Positions 1 to 64,000 are shown, numbered from the stretch's first letter. The stretch is 64,000 bases of DNA from Apostichopus japonicus (GCF_037975245.1 NC_092570.1:19171418-19235417); one strand, 5' to 3'. Made by a program: numbers and translations. The notes: generated by a model from the sequence alone, not told the origin.

Positions 1-1222
1 ATCGAACAGTATAAAATATGGTACTGTAATGTCTCTCTCACCTGAAATACAATTTCTCACCGATTTTACTTTCTATGAAATGTTGCTGCATGAAAATGTC
101 ATTGCCTTATTTTAAATTTATTCTGAACCCTGACTGCTGCTTTAACAGAACACCCAAGTCGTTGCAATAAATACAGAAGTATCTTGCTGATAAAATGAAT
201 AATCAGATACATATTTGTGAAGAACACAAAAAGTAGAACAATTATGAACGAAATATTCTTAATTTATTTTCTATGTTCGTTAATTTAAATTGAAGCAGCA
301 CTTCTGTTGGTTGCAAAATTACACCTTAATACAAGTGTGGTTGCTAAGAAAAAAAAACTAATTTCTAGATTTCTCTTTTCAACTAGTCCAAGAATATAAT
401 CCGTCAAAATTCATTAAAACTATTTACATTTCAAATATCGGGGTTCCTTTGAAAACCTTTATTCAAACATATAATACAAAATCTTACCAACAAAAATTAA
501 GAAGATCCAGTTTGAGTTTATCTATGAGTATTATGGTATAAATATAAAAGTCTTTGAGGAGAATAAAGAAAGATGACATTTTTCATGAGTATAGCAAGGT
601 GCAAAATTTCTTTTACAAATACTGCAAGAGGTTTAATGTGGATGAATTTCTACTTGGCCACAAATTGATATGTTTAATTTTTTAATTTTAAAACTTTTTC
701 AATTTTAAAAACTTTTTCAGGTCCAATTGTTTTAACCCATTCCCAACTCTATAAGTTCTCTGTGCTCCAACTACCTTAAAATCTTGTCATAAAACTCATA
801 AATATTCTTCTCAATAACACTTCCATTTCAACTGTAAAACCAATCCCACTCGGTTTTGATTTTAATTCAATAACTACATAGAACTATCAGAATAATTTAC
901 TTGCTATAATAATTTATTTCTTGGATCCCAACAAACTCTAGGTTGACACCTACCATAATTAAAAACTTACGATAGAAGTTAGTGATCACACTGTGTTGAT
1001 CATATTTCTCTTCGGGTTGAAATTTACCATAAATTTTATTTTATCCATAAAATATAAAATCCATCAATTCTATTTACTAGAATAACATATAATTAATATA
1101 TTCTGTTACAAATTTGTAAAACTTTATTGATTCAGTTTTACTTCAAATTCACCGCAAAAATTGTACCAACTCCAACTGTATTGTACCACTCCATTGTACC
1201 ACTGTACCCCATGGAGTACATA

Positions 1223-1852
1223 TTTAATGATTTTTTCAATTTTTGGCCGAAATCGTGATTATTTTAATTGTTCCCAAAACGAGCCCACGTGATAGACCGG
1301 TCCAATCTCTTACCAACCAGGCAATAAAAGTGTCACAATAGGTCCATATCTTATAGAAAATTAAATAATATTGATATGAATTTTCAAATGTCATTTTTAT
1401 GAAAATGATAGCTCAGTCAACCGATTTTTATGGATTAAACAACAGATATGAGTTACGGGAATCGATATAATCCATACTGATCGAAATCGGAAAGAATCGA
1501 TTTTTGGTCGAAATTTGATATTTTGGTAAGGGTATAGCCTTATGATTTTTTTTCAATTTTTGGCCGAAATCGTGATTTTTATAATTGTTCCCAAAACGAG
1601 CCCATGTGATAGACCGGTCCATTCTGTTACCAACCAGGCAATAAAAGTGCTACAATAGGTCCATATATTATAGAAAATTAAATAATATTGATATGAATTT
1701 TCAAATGTCATTTTTATGAAAATGATAGCTCAGTCAACCGATTTTTATGGATTAAACAACAGATATGAGTTACGGGAATCGATATAATCCATACTGATCG
1801 AAATCGGAAAGAATCGATTTTTGGTCGAAATTTGACATTTTGGTAAGGGTAT
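1223..1852. repeat. Two-copy tandem duplication, 317-bp unit
   Basis: Units begin near 1223 and 1540 and are almost identical (for example tttttggccgaaatcg at about 1240 and 1557; ggtaagggtata at 1525 and 1842). Both sides of the pair carry short attgtaccac repeats (about 1168-1206 and 1855-1882). The high identity points to a recent duplication. No coding content. Confidence 0.9.
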
Positions 1853-2218
1853 ATTGTACCACACTCAATTGTACCACTGTCAACTATTCTAGACTAGTAA
1901 TACAATGAATTAATTAATTAACTTTGTAACTTTGCTAGTTATGTTCCACCTCTTCAAATTCACCTTTGTACAATTTTCATTCTTAGTTGTAGTACTAAGG
2001 CATTGTATTGTATATACGGTATCCTTTAAATACAATATTGGATGTACAATCAATCCAGCTCTAAAATTCAACCTCAATATTTAACCTTATTTCACTGACA
2101 ACTTGGCTGCAGTTCCAATTTTTCGTAGTCTTCCGCGAAATGGCTTCACATTATGATCAACTCACAATTTGTAGCCATTAACACAATTCTTCTTTACAAC
2201 AAATCAAGATGTTTTGCT

Positions 2219-2224
2219 TTTATT
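2219..2224 (-). terminator. Possible polyadenylation signal AATAAA
   Basis: Plus-strand TTTATT, i.e. AATAAA on the gene strand, is the first canonical signal I see below the stop codon, which would give a 3' UTR of about 1 kb. Such hexamers are common in AT-rich DNA, so this is weak. Confidence 0.25.
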
Positions 2225-3266
2225 GGTCTTTGGTAAATTGTGGCAAATTCTTTCCTGCCGTCACAAACCGAAGGCAACTGTTAAGCATTTTTTTTTTTTT
2301 GTGCCACCTTGTTTATAGGTTGTAAAGACCGTAGGAAGAAAAACATACATTAGGCATATGCATATGATGTTATAGGTCTATCATGCTCTAACATACATGA
2401 AATGTTGTAAACAAGTGTTTACATCAGTACAGGAAATAATATGCTATATCACTTACATGCTCTGTACACTTTAAAAGACCAATCCACTTTAAGGTAAAAA
2501 AAATACATGCCAAAGAGTGTTAAATAGCCCTTTTATACAATCCGGGTCTTTTAAAACCAATATAGAAGAAAAAATCGACAAGAAATATAGCAACATATTT
2601 CTCTGATCATAATTGAACAGCTGCACCAACTTTGAAACCAGTTGGGAGGTGGATCTGCCTCGTAACATACCTCGATATTCTAAGAACAGAACATATCTGA
2701 AATAGTTTCAGGGATGTTTGATAGTCTATTGAGAACCTCTGACCTAAACCTTTAGCGGTTCTAACTCATGAATTATGGGAATAAATACTTTTAAAACTTT
2801 CCGAAAAGGTGTGACGCTAAGCCGATGTGACATTTGGCGACTTTTGTATTAATCTCACTTCCATTCTTGGTGGTTCCGAAAAGAAACCTCCATCATAAAC
2901 AAGGTGATTTTGCTTTTATCAACCAAATTACCTATTTCGAGTTGTAGTGACAGCAAGTATGACAATTTACATTTACATACAAGTTATTCCTTATTATGCA
3001 TGTTATGTACAATCATAATTGGCATAATATTTAACAGAAGCGTCAATAGCCAGTGACGTAATTTTCAAAACAGGTAAAGCCAACTGCTGCAAGAACATCC
3101 ACTAAATTGAACAAAAGCTCAGTTGAAAGGGGTTTTTTTTTTGTTTTTTTCTTTGTTTCAAGTTAATATCCATTTGTAAAATAAGCACTACATACGACAA
3201 GCGTTATATTAACTCGAGGTTCTGATCGGTGGATTAATTTCGCGTGTCAGCTGGTAAAGTCAAAGG

Positions 3267-53320
<50,054 letters not shown>

Positions 53321-53389
53321 CTGAGGTCTGAACTATAGCACACAAATAAACAGTACAGGAGGGGGGGGGGGGAAGAAAGAAAAATTTCC

Positions 53390-53452
53390 GCTAGGAGGGA
53401 ATTTAACAAACTTAAGTGCTGTGCTTTATCAACTGAGCGACATAGCTAGCCT
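53390..53452 (-). repeat. tRNA-like relic
   Basis: On the minus strand gtcgctcagttgataaagc matches a tRNA D-arm/A box well; ends gctag and ctagc can pair. The B-box side (gtttgttaaattccc) is decayed and the element is about 10 nt short, so it is a tRNA pseudogene or SINE remnant. Confidence 0.45.
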
Positions 53453-53656
53453 TGAATTGGTAAAATTTTCTTTGAAATAAAGAATTTCTTTTAAAGATCA
53501 ATATATTTGAATAAAAAAATATATCACCACCTATAACATGCGAGTCTGAACAGCATGCATGGGATAGCCTCTCTTTACATACAAGATACTATAGGCAAAT
53601 GTGATTACTGTTATAAACAAGTAATTAGAATGTACCTGTACGATAAATGCATGTAG

Positions 53657-53681
53657 GGAGGGAGGGAGGGAGGGAGGGGAG
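53657..53681. repeat. (GGGA)n microsatellite, G-quadruplex-capable
   Basis: At least five GGG runs separated by single A on the plus strand. Confidence 0.9.
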
Positions 53682-53895
53682 AGGAGCAGGTTAGGTTCGT
53701 ATCTCTACAGCGCAGTCAACTGTTCGTTAAAAGTGACCTCAATCACAAACGATCAATGCAGCGTCGAGTTTTACGCACTATATACCACATGCAGTTATAG
53801 AATAGTTGTAAACATCCGCAAAATCGGTTGACCATTGTCGGTAAAGGCCCACTTAAGGAGACCTGGATAAGTGGCTTTGCTAATTGCATGTCTAC

Positions 53896-54248
53896 CAGGG
53901 GTAGGAGTCGGGGGCACTGGGGGCACTGGGGGCACTGGGGGCACGTGCCCCCCCCCCCCACTTTTTTCCAAAATAGCAAATGTGCCCTACTGGCAAATAT
54001 AATGTGCCCCTATGATGAACAACTGTCTTTTGGATATCTTAAGTCTTTGTTAATTTTAATATTTTATTTTAATTATTCACGTGCACCATAATAGTATTGA
54101 TAGCATACTAACACATCATATATATTTAAAGTGATATGGCCGGTGTGTATCGGTTTATAGCATAACGAGTGGTGGTTGTGCAATGAGAAACTGCCCCTCT
54201 GATGTTGTACCCCACCCCCTCACTTTTTGGAAGCTTCCTACCCCCCTG
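53896..54248. mobile_element. hAT-type MITE, copy 2
   Basis: 353 bp, homologous along its length to the copy at 4313-4703 (shared tgtgccctactggcaaat, gtgtgtatcggtttatagc, ttttggaagcttcctac). Starts caggggtagg, ends cctacccccctg, flanked by atgtctac (53888-53895) and atgtctat (54249-54256). Differs by a local expansion of a gggggcact unit to about four copies near the left end and an internal deletion. Confidence 0.85.
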
Positions 54249-57200
54249 ATGTCTATGGTTATATATATCATATACTTTATATATTCATATACTTTGAATG
54301 GTTGGATGTTGAGGAGGATAAAATAAACCACTGATGGTTTTAAAACACGGAGGATTCGTGGGAATTTAGAAAATGTTTAGAAATTTGCGCATGATTCCTG
54401 GCATGCAAACGACAACCCAATACAGGATATCATTGGCATTTCAAATCGTTGCCAATAGGTCTAATTAAGAACTCAAGTCAAAACAAAACTTTTCGTTTGA
54501 AGTTTGGGACAGGAATTCACTTATTAAACCTGACTTATTTGTTAAATTTAACTCAGCTTTAACTTAAGCCTTTATTTATAGAAACAAAGCTTTCAAGCCA
54601 TCTGGTAGCAGTTTTGCGATCTGGATTTTTTGGTAAAGTCATGTGATGCTTTGAATATGGGAATTTATTACAGAAGCCTGTTCCTATATGTAAGATCGTC
54701 CAAAGGTGGAGTATGTCAAAGTTATCAAACCTAATCTCATGGGATTATTAGTTAACCTTGTCTTACCTAAGTAATAGACAGGAATTAACCAATTCAGTGA
54801 CTTGATAACTTTAAGGTCGTTAAAGAAACTGTCATACAATTTTCAACCATTACGTTTATAGTGGGAAAAGAATAATAACTTTAAAATTAACAATTTAATT
54901 AAATTAAATTAAAAATTAAAAGTTATATATGAAGATACTGCATCGAGATACATATAAGTTGCGCAAATTTGGCAGAAAATAATACTTTTAGGTAAAATTG
55001 TCGTTACGTGGGTAACTCTTACAAACAAACAAAATATAAAAACACTTTTAGAGGTCAAACTCATCGAAACAATATTTTTATCAGGTTAATAGCTATTTTG
55101 ATAAGGTAAGTTTTTGAAAATGTTCTCACAGTGTATACAGTTTCATTGCAAACAAACTAAAAAGGTTAGATGTGAAGTTCCATCCCAACTCGCGAAACTT
55201 TGGACATGTTGGTCAAACTTATAACGTTCGCTTTACAGTTTGCATGTGAAATCAGCCCTCTTTGTTAGTTTGTTTCACAATTTGATTCCACAACTGTATT
55301 AATAGTCAAAAATTATAGATTGCATCTTGTTCACTGACAACCAAAATCTACGTTTTTTCTTAAAAAACATGAAGAATACTTAACTAGTTATGTACTAGTT
55401 GGGTTCAATCCTTTAAATTTGCCCCCCCCCCCATCCCCCGGACACTTTTTCATTCTTCACTAATCTAAAGACACCATTGTTAATTGGCATTATTACAGAA
55501 TTTAATTTAAATGTTGTCTAAAATTCTTTCCAAATTGTTCGCATGCAGAAATGAGACGTGGATTGGGGTTCCATTGTAATAAAAAATGAGTTAAAACATT
55601 TGCATCACATCACAACAGATCATGTAGAGCGTACCTGATTAAGTGCGTATGCACTACACTACTTCATGTTAAACTTCTTATAGGGACCTAACTTATAGTA
55701 GCCGCTTTTAAGAAAGGCATCTTCAACCTATTGACGAAAGTACATTCCGCAGAATTATCTCTATGTAATCAGTTATGGCCCGATCTCATTGGTGAAATTT
55801 CCGTTTCGCGCAGTTGAGCTCACACCTCTGTGGTTTATTTAAGATATTTAAACTTGAATGTAAGTAATACATACTAATGGAAAACCTAGTTACCGCTTTT
55901 ACAGTTATCTCTGTACTCCTGCCGGATAAAATATTGGCCCAAGGCACCTTGTGCAACATGTTGAGTTGATAACGAGTTCAATTTGTTAGTTTATGAAACA
56001 GGACCGCGTAATACAAACTGATCATCTTATTGTCATATTAACTAATAATGTTCAGTATCATAGAAGAAACGCAGGTATATATGTTGCGTTATTGCGCCTG
56101 AGGCCTTTAGTAGATAATTATGTGGTATACTTATTTAATATCTGGGTTGTTAAAGGAGCTTTCTGGGTCTGCCTTTACCAATAAGACTGAACATTACTCA
56201 AAAGAAAAAGATTGTACTTTTGAACATACAAATACACTATACAAGATGCAGGTTAAGGAGTCATAAATTTGGTAAACATTTTTTTGTCGCACATACATCT
56301 TTCACGTTATATATATGGACTGCAACCCCCTCTCCTTCCCCCTCCCCTCCCCCCAGAAACAATCCTTTCTGCTGTTTGAAAATGTTCGTATTTTCTTGCA
56401 TGTAATTGATAATATTAGAATGAGAAAGTGTCTGGGCGACAATGCTCTCCCTCTTTTTTCAAGGAACAGATCCTTTAAATTACTCGCTATAAGTCAATCC
56501 TGATGCGGTGAAAATTTTCTGGGGTGCGGGGTGTGTTAGTTACATAATTTGGCTTGTTATGTTTGGTTAAATAGGCTAAAGCCATACATTGACCAAAAAT
56601 AATATCGACCTCTAACCAATATTAAATTCATTTGTTATTCAAATCAGTCGCACCACCAAAACCCACATAGTTTGGACGGTTTTCTCTATATACAGTACTT
56701 TTCATATCCGACTTCAATACACTCGACAGTTTGACAATATGAGCAGTATACATTAATGTCATGTTTATATCATAGATAAAGGTTAGGAATTTTGTTCATA
56801 TCTTGTCGATAGGAGTGCTCTGTAGTATGATAATTGGAGGATAATATAGACGGGTGTCAGCACTGGGGAAATTGTCCCGACTGGCTGACAAAATAAAGAA
56901 CATTCAGAACTCAAATTGTACCCATTTTATCGCTTCGGCGAATACCTTTCAATTCACGTAGGAATAACTTCCGCCGTCTGCAATCACATGACTACCGCTT
57001 GACCACATTTTCTGCCAAGACACGGAAGTATATCACCAGCGATTGAAGTCCATTAAAAGGTCTATATAAGTCCAATGCGAGTAAGGAATGGTTTATTACG
57101 ATGGAAACCAGGAGGCCTCGGAAATGCCAGCTCTCGACTCGAAATCAAACAAGAATATGGAGCGAGAATTCAGAGGCAAACTTAGATGACGCACTGTCCT

Positions 57201-60200
57201 TAAAAAAACTTCTTCTCCCTATCACTCTCTTTCTCTTTCTCTTTGATGTTGTGTTGTTGTCCAGTTTGGGATTGAAATGTTACACAGGAATTAAGACAAC
57301 TGTAACCACAACCATTGGGTCTCATTAGCATTCCTATTGTCTGGTATGGGAAAATGGAATACTTTGAGTGGAGGCGTGTGTAAAAGTCTTTTCACAAATG
57401 TCAGTATAGGGTGATGTAAGACATCTATGTATGAAACCGTCGCCCCTTAACGGTATTAAGAATAATTCCATAGATAGATATAAATAACAATACTAATAAC
57501 ACATCCACATCTTGAGGTATTGCAGTCACAAAATATAACACATATACAAAGGACATATTTTGAATTGTTTGTCTACGTTGATGTTTGTTACTATACATAC
57601 CAACAATAATTTATGTTAAGCTTGGAGGTTTTCATTGGAGTGGGGGGGGGGGGCAGGTTCGTTACAGGTGGGTGCTGATTTCGTAGAATGGAGGGGGAGG
57701 GGGGCAAGAGCATATACATGGTAATAAAGAACGGACGTATCAGATCGGGGTTACCCTCATACAAACACTGTGCTCAAAATAATATGGAACGCCAAACAAG
57801 ACAAAAATCCACACCTTAGATGGTTACGAAAAAGTACACGTTGACGATACAGAAGAACACAATGAAATATGTAAAACTATATATACAATAGAAAGTTGTC
57901 TCGCGTATAGCCTAGTGTTAAGTTAGTCTCGGGGGATGATATTTTGTAATATGGATTCCACAAAAAAAATTGTTTGAAGTTGTACAGAAAAGCGATATGT
58001 TGCAACATAATATTTTCAAAAACTTATTAAATTAGTTAAAAACCGTTAAGGGAAACTGTCACGGAGGATGAACTTTTTTTTTCTTGCATAATTCAGCTGT
58101 TTTTTATGGTATGAACCTATGTATTTATATGAATATAAATACTGTACCCCTTTAACAAGCTTTTAGTGACATTAATGTATGTTCAAGTGGATTTTAATGG
58201 CTTCCTAAGTGCATTCCAATGTGATAATGTGGTGTTGATCAAAGTAAGGAATGTAATGTTTACTTGTTAACATTACCATTATTAATTGAGACAATGTTAA
58301 CATTTAAGCGTCCATTGAATTGCCATTTGATGTGAAATCATGACGTCAATTGAATAACATCCTTTTAAAGGGATACTTACTGAAATAAGTGATAATTTTA
58401 AACCTTACTCTCACATGGTAAAAGGTCAGAATTATAATAATCCCCTCCCTGATCTAAGTGTGGATGTCTGTCAACAAACGGAATGAAGGTGTTTTGATGG
58501 TCCTGTTTGCATACCAAGCTTCTCACTGAAATCACCAACACACACGCACACATATATCTCTATATATGCGTATAACCATGACATACATATACATGTATCC
58601 GTCGGCAAGGTAACAGATAATAAAAAACAAAGATATCACCGTGACATTATCCTGGTATGAATCAATGCAATACCTATGTAGGTTAGGACAAAAAACTGAA
58701 ATCACATGAAAGGTAATACGGTTGTCTTATTTTACTTATCAAAAATCTACACTGAGAGCGCAGTTTAATACATTATTATCCAATGACGTCACTAATTGAC
58801 ATAACTCAAAGATTTCTCGACTAGACGGCGTTCCATAGCGGCAGAACATCAAACGCTGACCATACAGTTGCAATATTTGGCCAAAAGTTATCCTTTTCGG
58901 CTTAATCAATCAACATATTTCTTTTATTAATTTACTCATCAAAAGAAAGCCATTGTTCATTTCAAGGATAGGGTCAAGTTCATATATAATTTCGAAAGTC
59001 TCTAAAAAATTTAATTATCGATTGGTGTTTGTTCTTAAGACCGTTATTGCTGCGACTAAAAGTCCTTCGTTATACTTATCCCTTTGAATAACTTGAGTGC
59101 TAATTTCCTGAAATACGTTGTGCTTGGATTTAATGCGGCTCGGTCGTTCCCGTAAAATGCATTTGCCCTCCAACGGCCAGTTGCGTTTGAAACTTAGCGG
59201 TTGTATTTCACTTGTATATGCCAGCCAAGTGAATGCAATTGGTACCGTATGTAAATAAACTATGAAGTATAGTATAGGCCTATGTTGTATAAATGCTATG
59301 ACAGGCGTAACGTGCGTCTATTGAATTTTTAAATTTGTTGATGCTATGTGATACGAAGATCCATAAATAATGTTGTTAAGATACTTAATTGGTCACGTTT
59401 CATTGCACTTGATGAATATAAGAAAAAGTCGACTACTTATAAAATATTCCAGTTTACTTTGTTTAGTACGTGTGATTAATACTATAGTCTATGACGAAAA
59501 GTGTCTGGGTATCAAAAATAAAAAATAAATGTTTGGAAACCGAACGGAATAATGTATTCCTTGCTCATTAATATTCATTTGCTGATAAAAAAGCTATGAT
59601 CGATTTACGGCAGTCTTATATTGAGAAATACTAATTATATGTTTGGTAAAACTACGGTCCATGCAAACACAAAATCAATCCTGCTGTACAAATTCACATT
59701 GCTCTTTCAAACCAAATGTCAACATTTTACCATCGGCCATGTAAGTACTCTTTCATATAGCGTACAGCCAACTCTGCATATATAGGATAATGGTAGAATA
59801 CGGTTGTGCTTGTCATCAACTGGTATTTAACAGCTGATTGCAACATTTTGTGGGGGAAAAAGGGGGAAACAATTCGAGACACTCATAAAGAACATACTAT
59901 GCACTAACTAGCTTCTTCTTTTTCCCTCCTTTGTTTTTGTTCTGGAGTGAATCTGCTGGAATGTGAGATACATTTTATATACTTGTTTGTGAAGAGACGC
60001 AAGCAGCTTCTATAAAGTAAAAACAGTCCACTTTTGGTCTATATTCAGTGTCCACAAAACGCAGCATATCGCGTATCAACTTCACCACAATCTGCCGCGA
60101 ATTAACAGGATATCATGAACTTGTATATTACTTCACTTTAATTTGGACGATGACTCCTTAATGACTTAATGGAAAGGGGGACAAAGTACCCTGTGTTAGC

Positions 60201-61791
60201 ATATATATATCAACATTATGTAGCAGTGATGTCTGAAATGAAAAGTAAACTCCATCAAGAAAAAAAAATCCTATTTGTTTGTTTTTTCTGGGAAGCAATC
60301 ATTTCGAGAGTATAAGATGAAATAAATAAAGGTAACAAAATAAAATTAAAAAAGTATCATTTCTATACGTTTATAATTTTTATAGGGCACGGTTTCTCTG
60401 TATTTACGAAAATGACCTATTAAAGGATCTATTAATAGTAAGTTAGTTGAAGAGCAGTTAGAGCAATCATGCTTTACCTCCGAACAATCAAATTAAGGTC
60501 ATTTTTTGTTCACGATAAGGTATATGTGATTGCACAAAAGAGAAAAATTTTCATCTGTAAGTTTATACTTGAGTTCGGCCCAAACAAAAAACCAAACTTT
60601 TCATAGAAATTATCGTCCAACAGAGTTCGATAAATGCCTATCATTTATTTGGGATAAAGTTCTTCTAGAAAGTGGTGCTGTGAGGATCAATTACTGTTCC
60701 CACGTATATATGTATATATAAACCCTGAATATATCGTAAATCAAGAGTGGACATTCCTCTCCTCCCCAACATCTATAATTACAAATAAACTCTTTGGTGA
60801 TGACGTTCCATGAAAGCTGACGTAATATGACTATTTAATGACGAACAAGATATGGCATTCACTTCATTGCCATCATATACTCGTATACTTAGTGAACATG
60901 GTGTTCTCAGTCGTTTTTCCGATCCGTGTAAATTCTGCATCTGTTTTGTTTTTGCTTGTATAAGTTATATACATACTGCATCTGCTCTAATTCTATTCAG
61001 TCGAGAAGACAATTTATCGCATGGACGTGGTTCTTTATATTGTTATTGACATCATTCGAATTTGCCGACGAAGTTAATTGACCGAGTCATTGGTGCGCCA
61101 TACAAATGTTATGAAATACATATACGGATTGCAGCTGTTGATCAAATTTGCATAATTGGCCTAAAAATATACCTTCTGAGAATGACGTCAACATTACTCA
61201 AAAAAATTGATGAAATGTTTTAAAGGTGACCAGAATGAGTATGCAAAATAAATAAATAATGTGGAAAAACATCCTTCAGATTAGAGAGAGGGGGAGGGGG
61301 GGGGGTCACCTATGGTATAACTTGTACTTCTCTTTTAGAGTCACCCACTAACATAGGTTTACATCACAGTTCCGCCGCTCAAAGTACTGGGGTCAAAAGC
61401 TTTATTCAGAAACCAATTTTGGAAAGTTCTATCAACTTTTAGCGTGCAAAAATTCCTGGCAAAACAGATGACCTTTCAAGACAGACTTCCAAAGTACAAT
61501 TAAGTTCATGCGTGAACTAATCTGGTTTCGGGGGAAAAACGAGAAGAAACCTGGATTTCAATGCCGTTAGTAGTACTAGTTTCTTATAGGATTGACGGCG
61601 TACTGCATAGACCTATCATTGTAAATAGTATATATGCCTGCAGCACCTTTCATAAATGCGAAGTATCAAAAGGCTGTAACATCCGTATATATATATTATC
61701 AGCTGTTTGAATATCTTAAGTTATTTTGCAATGAAAATGCCAGCATTCGTCATCATTTGAATCAAATCATACCGAAAAGTAATTAAATTAA

Positions 61792-61880
61792 ATAAAACGA
61801 ATCGAAACCAAGCGAAGCGAAACGAAACAAAGCAAATCGGAACGAAATGAAATAAAACGAAACAGAACAGAACAAAACCC
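61792..61880. repeat. Degenerate (GAAAC)n repeat
   Basis: Words such as cgaaacgaaacaaagc repeated with substitutions. Confidence 0.8.
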
Positions 61881-62069
61881 ATCTTTACGCACGGTTGTTG
61901 TCTTCTGTGCCAAAAAAAAAACTTAACTGTAGAGTAACATCACGTCTGAGCTGATGAAAATAAATTATGCTTACCAAATATTGTATCACTTGATTTCGTT
62001 ATATTCAGACTTGTGACGGTACAGAACTTATAATTGAATAAAGCAAAATAATGTTTGATTGAGCTATAT

Positions 62070-62133
62070 AGACGTAGACATAGACGTAGACGTAGACATA
62101 GACATATACATATATATATATATATATATATTT
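62070..62133. repeat. (GACGTA/GACATA)n then (TA)n
   Basis: Repeated tagacgtagaca hexamers grading into a TA tract. Confidence 0.9.
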
Positions 62134-63576
62134 GGCAACTCTAGACGCCCAGATATGAACTTTTCAGGCCGTAAAGAGCACATGCATGGAGTCCGTAAGT
62201 TTACCGACTGAACGTTTAATATCACTGGACCACTCCTCTCAATGACCGCCCCCCCCCCCTTACCGGTGACAGCACCGGCCTAGTTACGTCACTTTTCACT
62301 TTTAAAGATTTATATGTAATTACAATCATTTGATTGGGACTCTTTATTGAGCTGTTTAACCGTTTAATACACAAAAGAGAACATTCTGTGTCCCACAAAG
62401 TTAATATGATGTTATATGTTTGACTTCCAAGCCTTAAAGGGGTTATGCCCTTACCATTTCAATCGCTTCTGTTGCCAATATGCTGAACATATAAGTAACA
62501 TACTATGATTTCAGGTACAGGCTACTCCCCCCCCCCCCCCCTTAAAATTTGCTATGTATAATAAAACCGCATTGCATATAGTAAACGAAAATCGCATTTA
62601 TAAATACTATCCACGACACTTTTGCGTTTTGTCCGAAGATTTTACATATATAGCCTTATAATACAGTTTACAATTTAGTCTTTAAACCGAATTATATATC
62701 ATCCGATCAAGGTCAAAATTGTTTCATTCAGTGCCAACCATCCTACCTTAATATCACAATGCTAACTGTTGACACTGTATATGTATTTATTGATTTGTTT
62801 TTTTTTGCTTATTTATTTATCTTCATTAGCTTATTATGAATTATTAATTTCAACATAAATAGGGGGGGAGAGGAATCTTCAATATCCGGAAGTAGATCGA
62901 ACAAAAAAAGGGCATCTTCAGTAAACCATATTCTACAGATAAAAAACCTTGGGGTGTCTAAAACTAAATATAATGAAAACTAAAACCTGTTAAGGGCAAC
63001 AAGGAAGCAACCACGCTTTAAAGAAATTTACGCAATTATCCACGCTCCGTCTGTATGACGTCACGATAGACTAATTCATTATCTAACATTAAATAACAAA
63101 CATTCAACATCACGGAAGGACTGACGCTGCGACTGACGGCTTGGAGGATCGATGTTACTTTGTTTTTAATCTGTCAAACTCGTTGCTAGGAAACGAGAGG
63201 ATAAACTGTCCCGTGTGACCAGTCTGCCGACTGCGTGAAATGTCTATAGGCAGACATTTTGTCTCATAAAATATAAAGTTTTTCAAAGAAACTAGGTAAA
63301 ACTTTCTCACATGGATAAAAGATAAACGGGTTGACTTTTTGAAATTCAGGTCAATTACTCATTCCGACATAGAGGGTAAATTTGGCAAGCTGTTATTTCA
63401 AGTCGGAAGCTGTACGGATGATATCTTATGAGATGTATACACCGATGTTTCTCACTTAAATTACATATTAGCGAATCGGTTATAATTAATTGATTGTTCT
63501 TTAACACGTGACAAATCCATCAATCTATCTTTACAATTCAGGATCTTGTGAATTACATAGTGTTGAGAGGTACGGC

Positions 63577-63582
<6 letters not shown>

Positions 63583-63651
<69 letters not shown>
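63583..63651. repeat. (TA)n microsatellite
   Basis: About 68 bp of pure alternating TA. It causes spurious Ile-Tyr ORFs on both strands. Confidence 0.97.
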
Positions 63652-63654
<3 letters not shown>

Positions 63655-64000
63655 CTCTACCAGTCCGTTTTGGCAGTACTTTTTCAACACCTTTACCAAA
63701 TGTATAGAAGCAGATGTGTTTATTTTCATGGCTAATTGACGTTGAGTCGTACACATATATACTCCTATCAGTGAAGGGGAAAGCTCGTCTAACTGTGACA
63801 TGGCTAGCAATTACACTGCATTAGAGAATGAGAATGTGTGACGTATGTTAGTCATGTGTGTCCGGAGAACATTGTCTTAACAGCTTAAGATGTCACGATG
63901 TCAAAACATGAATGTTCTTCACAGAACTAGAAGTAGGACACACTTGTGATAGCAGAGTTATTCATTATACAATGTCGCAGAAAGATATAGGCATATGTAA

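Larger units (their letters stand above)
1..3266. other. 3' flank of the receptor gene; no gene seen
   Basis: AT-rich DNA, presumably 3' UTR for the first part below 3267 and intergenic beyond. Apart from the tandem duplication at 1223-1852, I see no exon with splice signals and no ORF with a recognisable product on either strand. Confidence 0.5.
54257..64000. other. Upstream region; first exon not found
   Basis: Should contain or precede the receptor start. I looked on the minus strand for an ATG, a hydrophobic leader and a donor in phase 1 and found none that convinces. The region holds microsatellites, G/C runs (near 55422, 57641, 61297, 62249, 62526) and short ORFs without recognisable products. 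Confidence 0.5.

Noticed and set aside
55911-55965. Minus-strand ATG followed by an open stretch and a GTAACT donor as possible first exon
   Set aside because: Peptide is not a signal sequence and the donor is phase 0, whereas the next exon needs phase 1.
57101-57328. 75-codon plus-strand ORF with a hydrophobic segment
   Set aside because: Hydrophobic part comes from a CTTT-rich tract; no support for a gene.

Overview
The window reads as animal genomic DNA: long introns, many (TA)n and other microsatellites, roughly forty G or C homopolymer runs, and no operons, phage or bacterial genes. The exon content (a many-exon adhesion GPCR with a C-type-lectin-like ectodomain) and the G/C-run-rich introns suggest a marine invertebrate, possibly an echinoderm such as a sea cucumber. 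That placement is an impression from sequence style and is not proven.

One gene dominates and lies on the minus strand. I could chain 24 exons from about 53320 down to a stop at 3267 (or 3338). Every junction has AG/GT signals and compatible codon phase. With the long last-but-one exon the chain has 967 codons plus stop; with the short form it has 930. Residue numbers below count the first complete codon of the 53088-53320 exon as 1. From N to C the protein has: two exons resembling a laminin-G/pentraxin (concanavalin-like) fold (res 1-104, less certain to belong to the same gene); a cysteine-rich region I cannot name (105-243); a C-type-lectin-like domain (about 244-344) that includes a 22-nt microexon; a Thr-rich mucin-like stalk (345-406); two small charged exons leading into a GAIN domain (about 443-611); a GPS autoproteolysis motif with an HL/T cleavage site (604-641); and a seven-helix class B2 receptor core spread over exons N to U, followed by a short cytoplasmic tail. 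The start codon and signal peptide were not found. They may lie in 53321-64000 or beyond the window.

Layout: 1-3266 is 3' flank with a 317-bp tandem duplication. 3267-15742 holds the GPS and transmembrane exons, with introns carrying a hAT-type MITE, a 144-bp triplication, a 328-bp higher-order repeat and a 125-bp satellite. 17980-23827 holds GAIN exons. A 9.2-kb intron (23828-33037) carries a 75-bp repeat and a tRNA-derived SINE. 33038-43470 holds the stalk, lectin-like and cysteine-rich exons. 51156-53320 holds the N-terminal domain exons. The rest up to 64000 shows only repeats.

The most interesting observations are: (1) two alternative donors in the TM7 exon put the last exon into two different frames, both giving plausible tails; (2) the acceptor of the GPS exon is triplicated in tandem, every copy in frame; (3) a CRE-CRE-TATA cluster sits just upstream of that exon, with an intronic in-frame ATG; (4) a lectin-like domain is combined with GAIN/7TM in one receptor. 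No convincing plus-strand gene was found.
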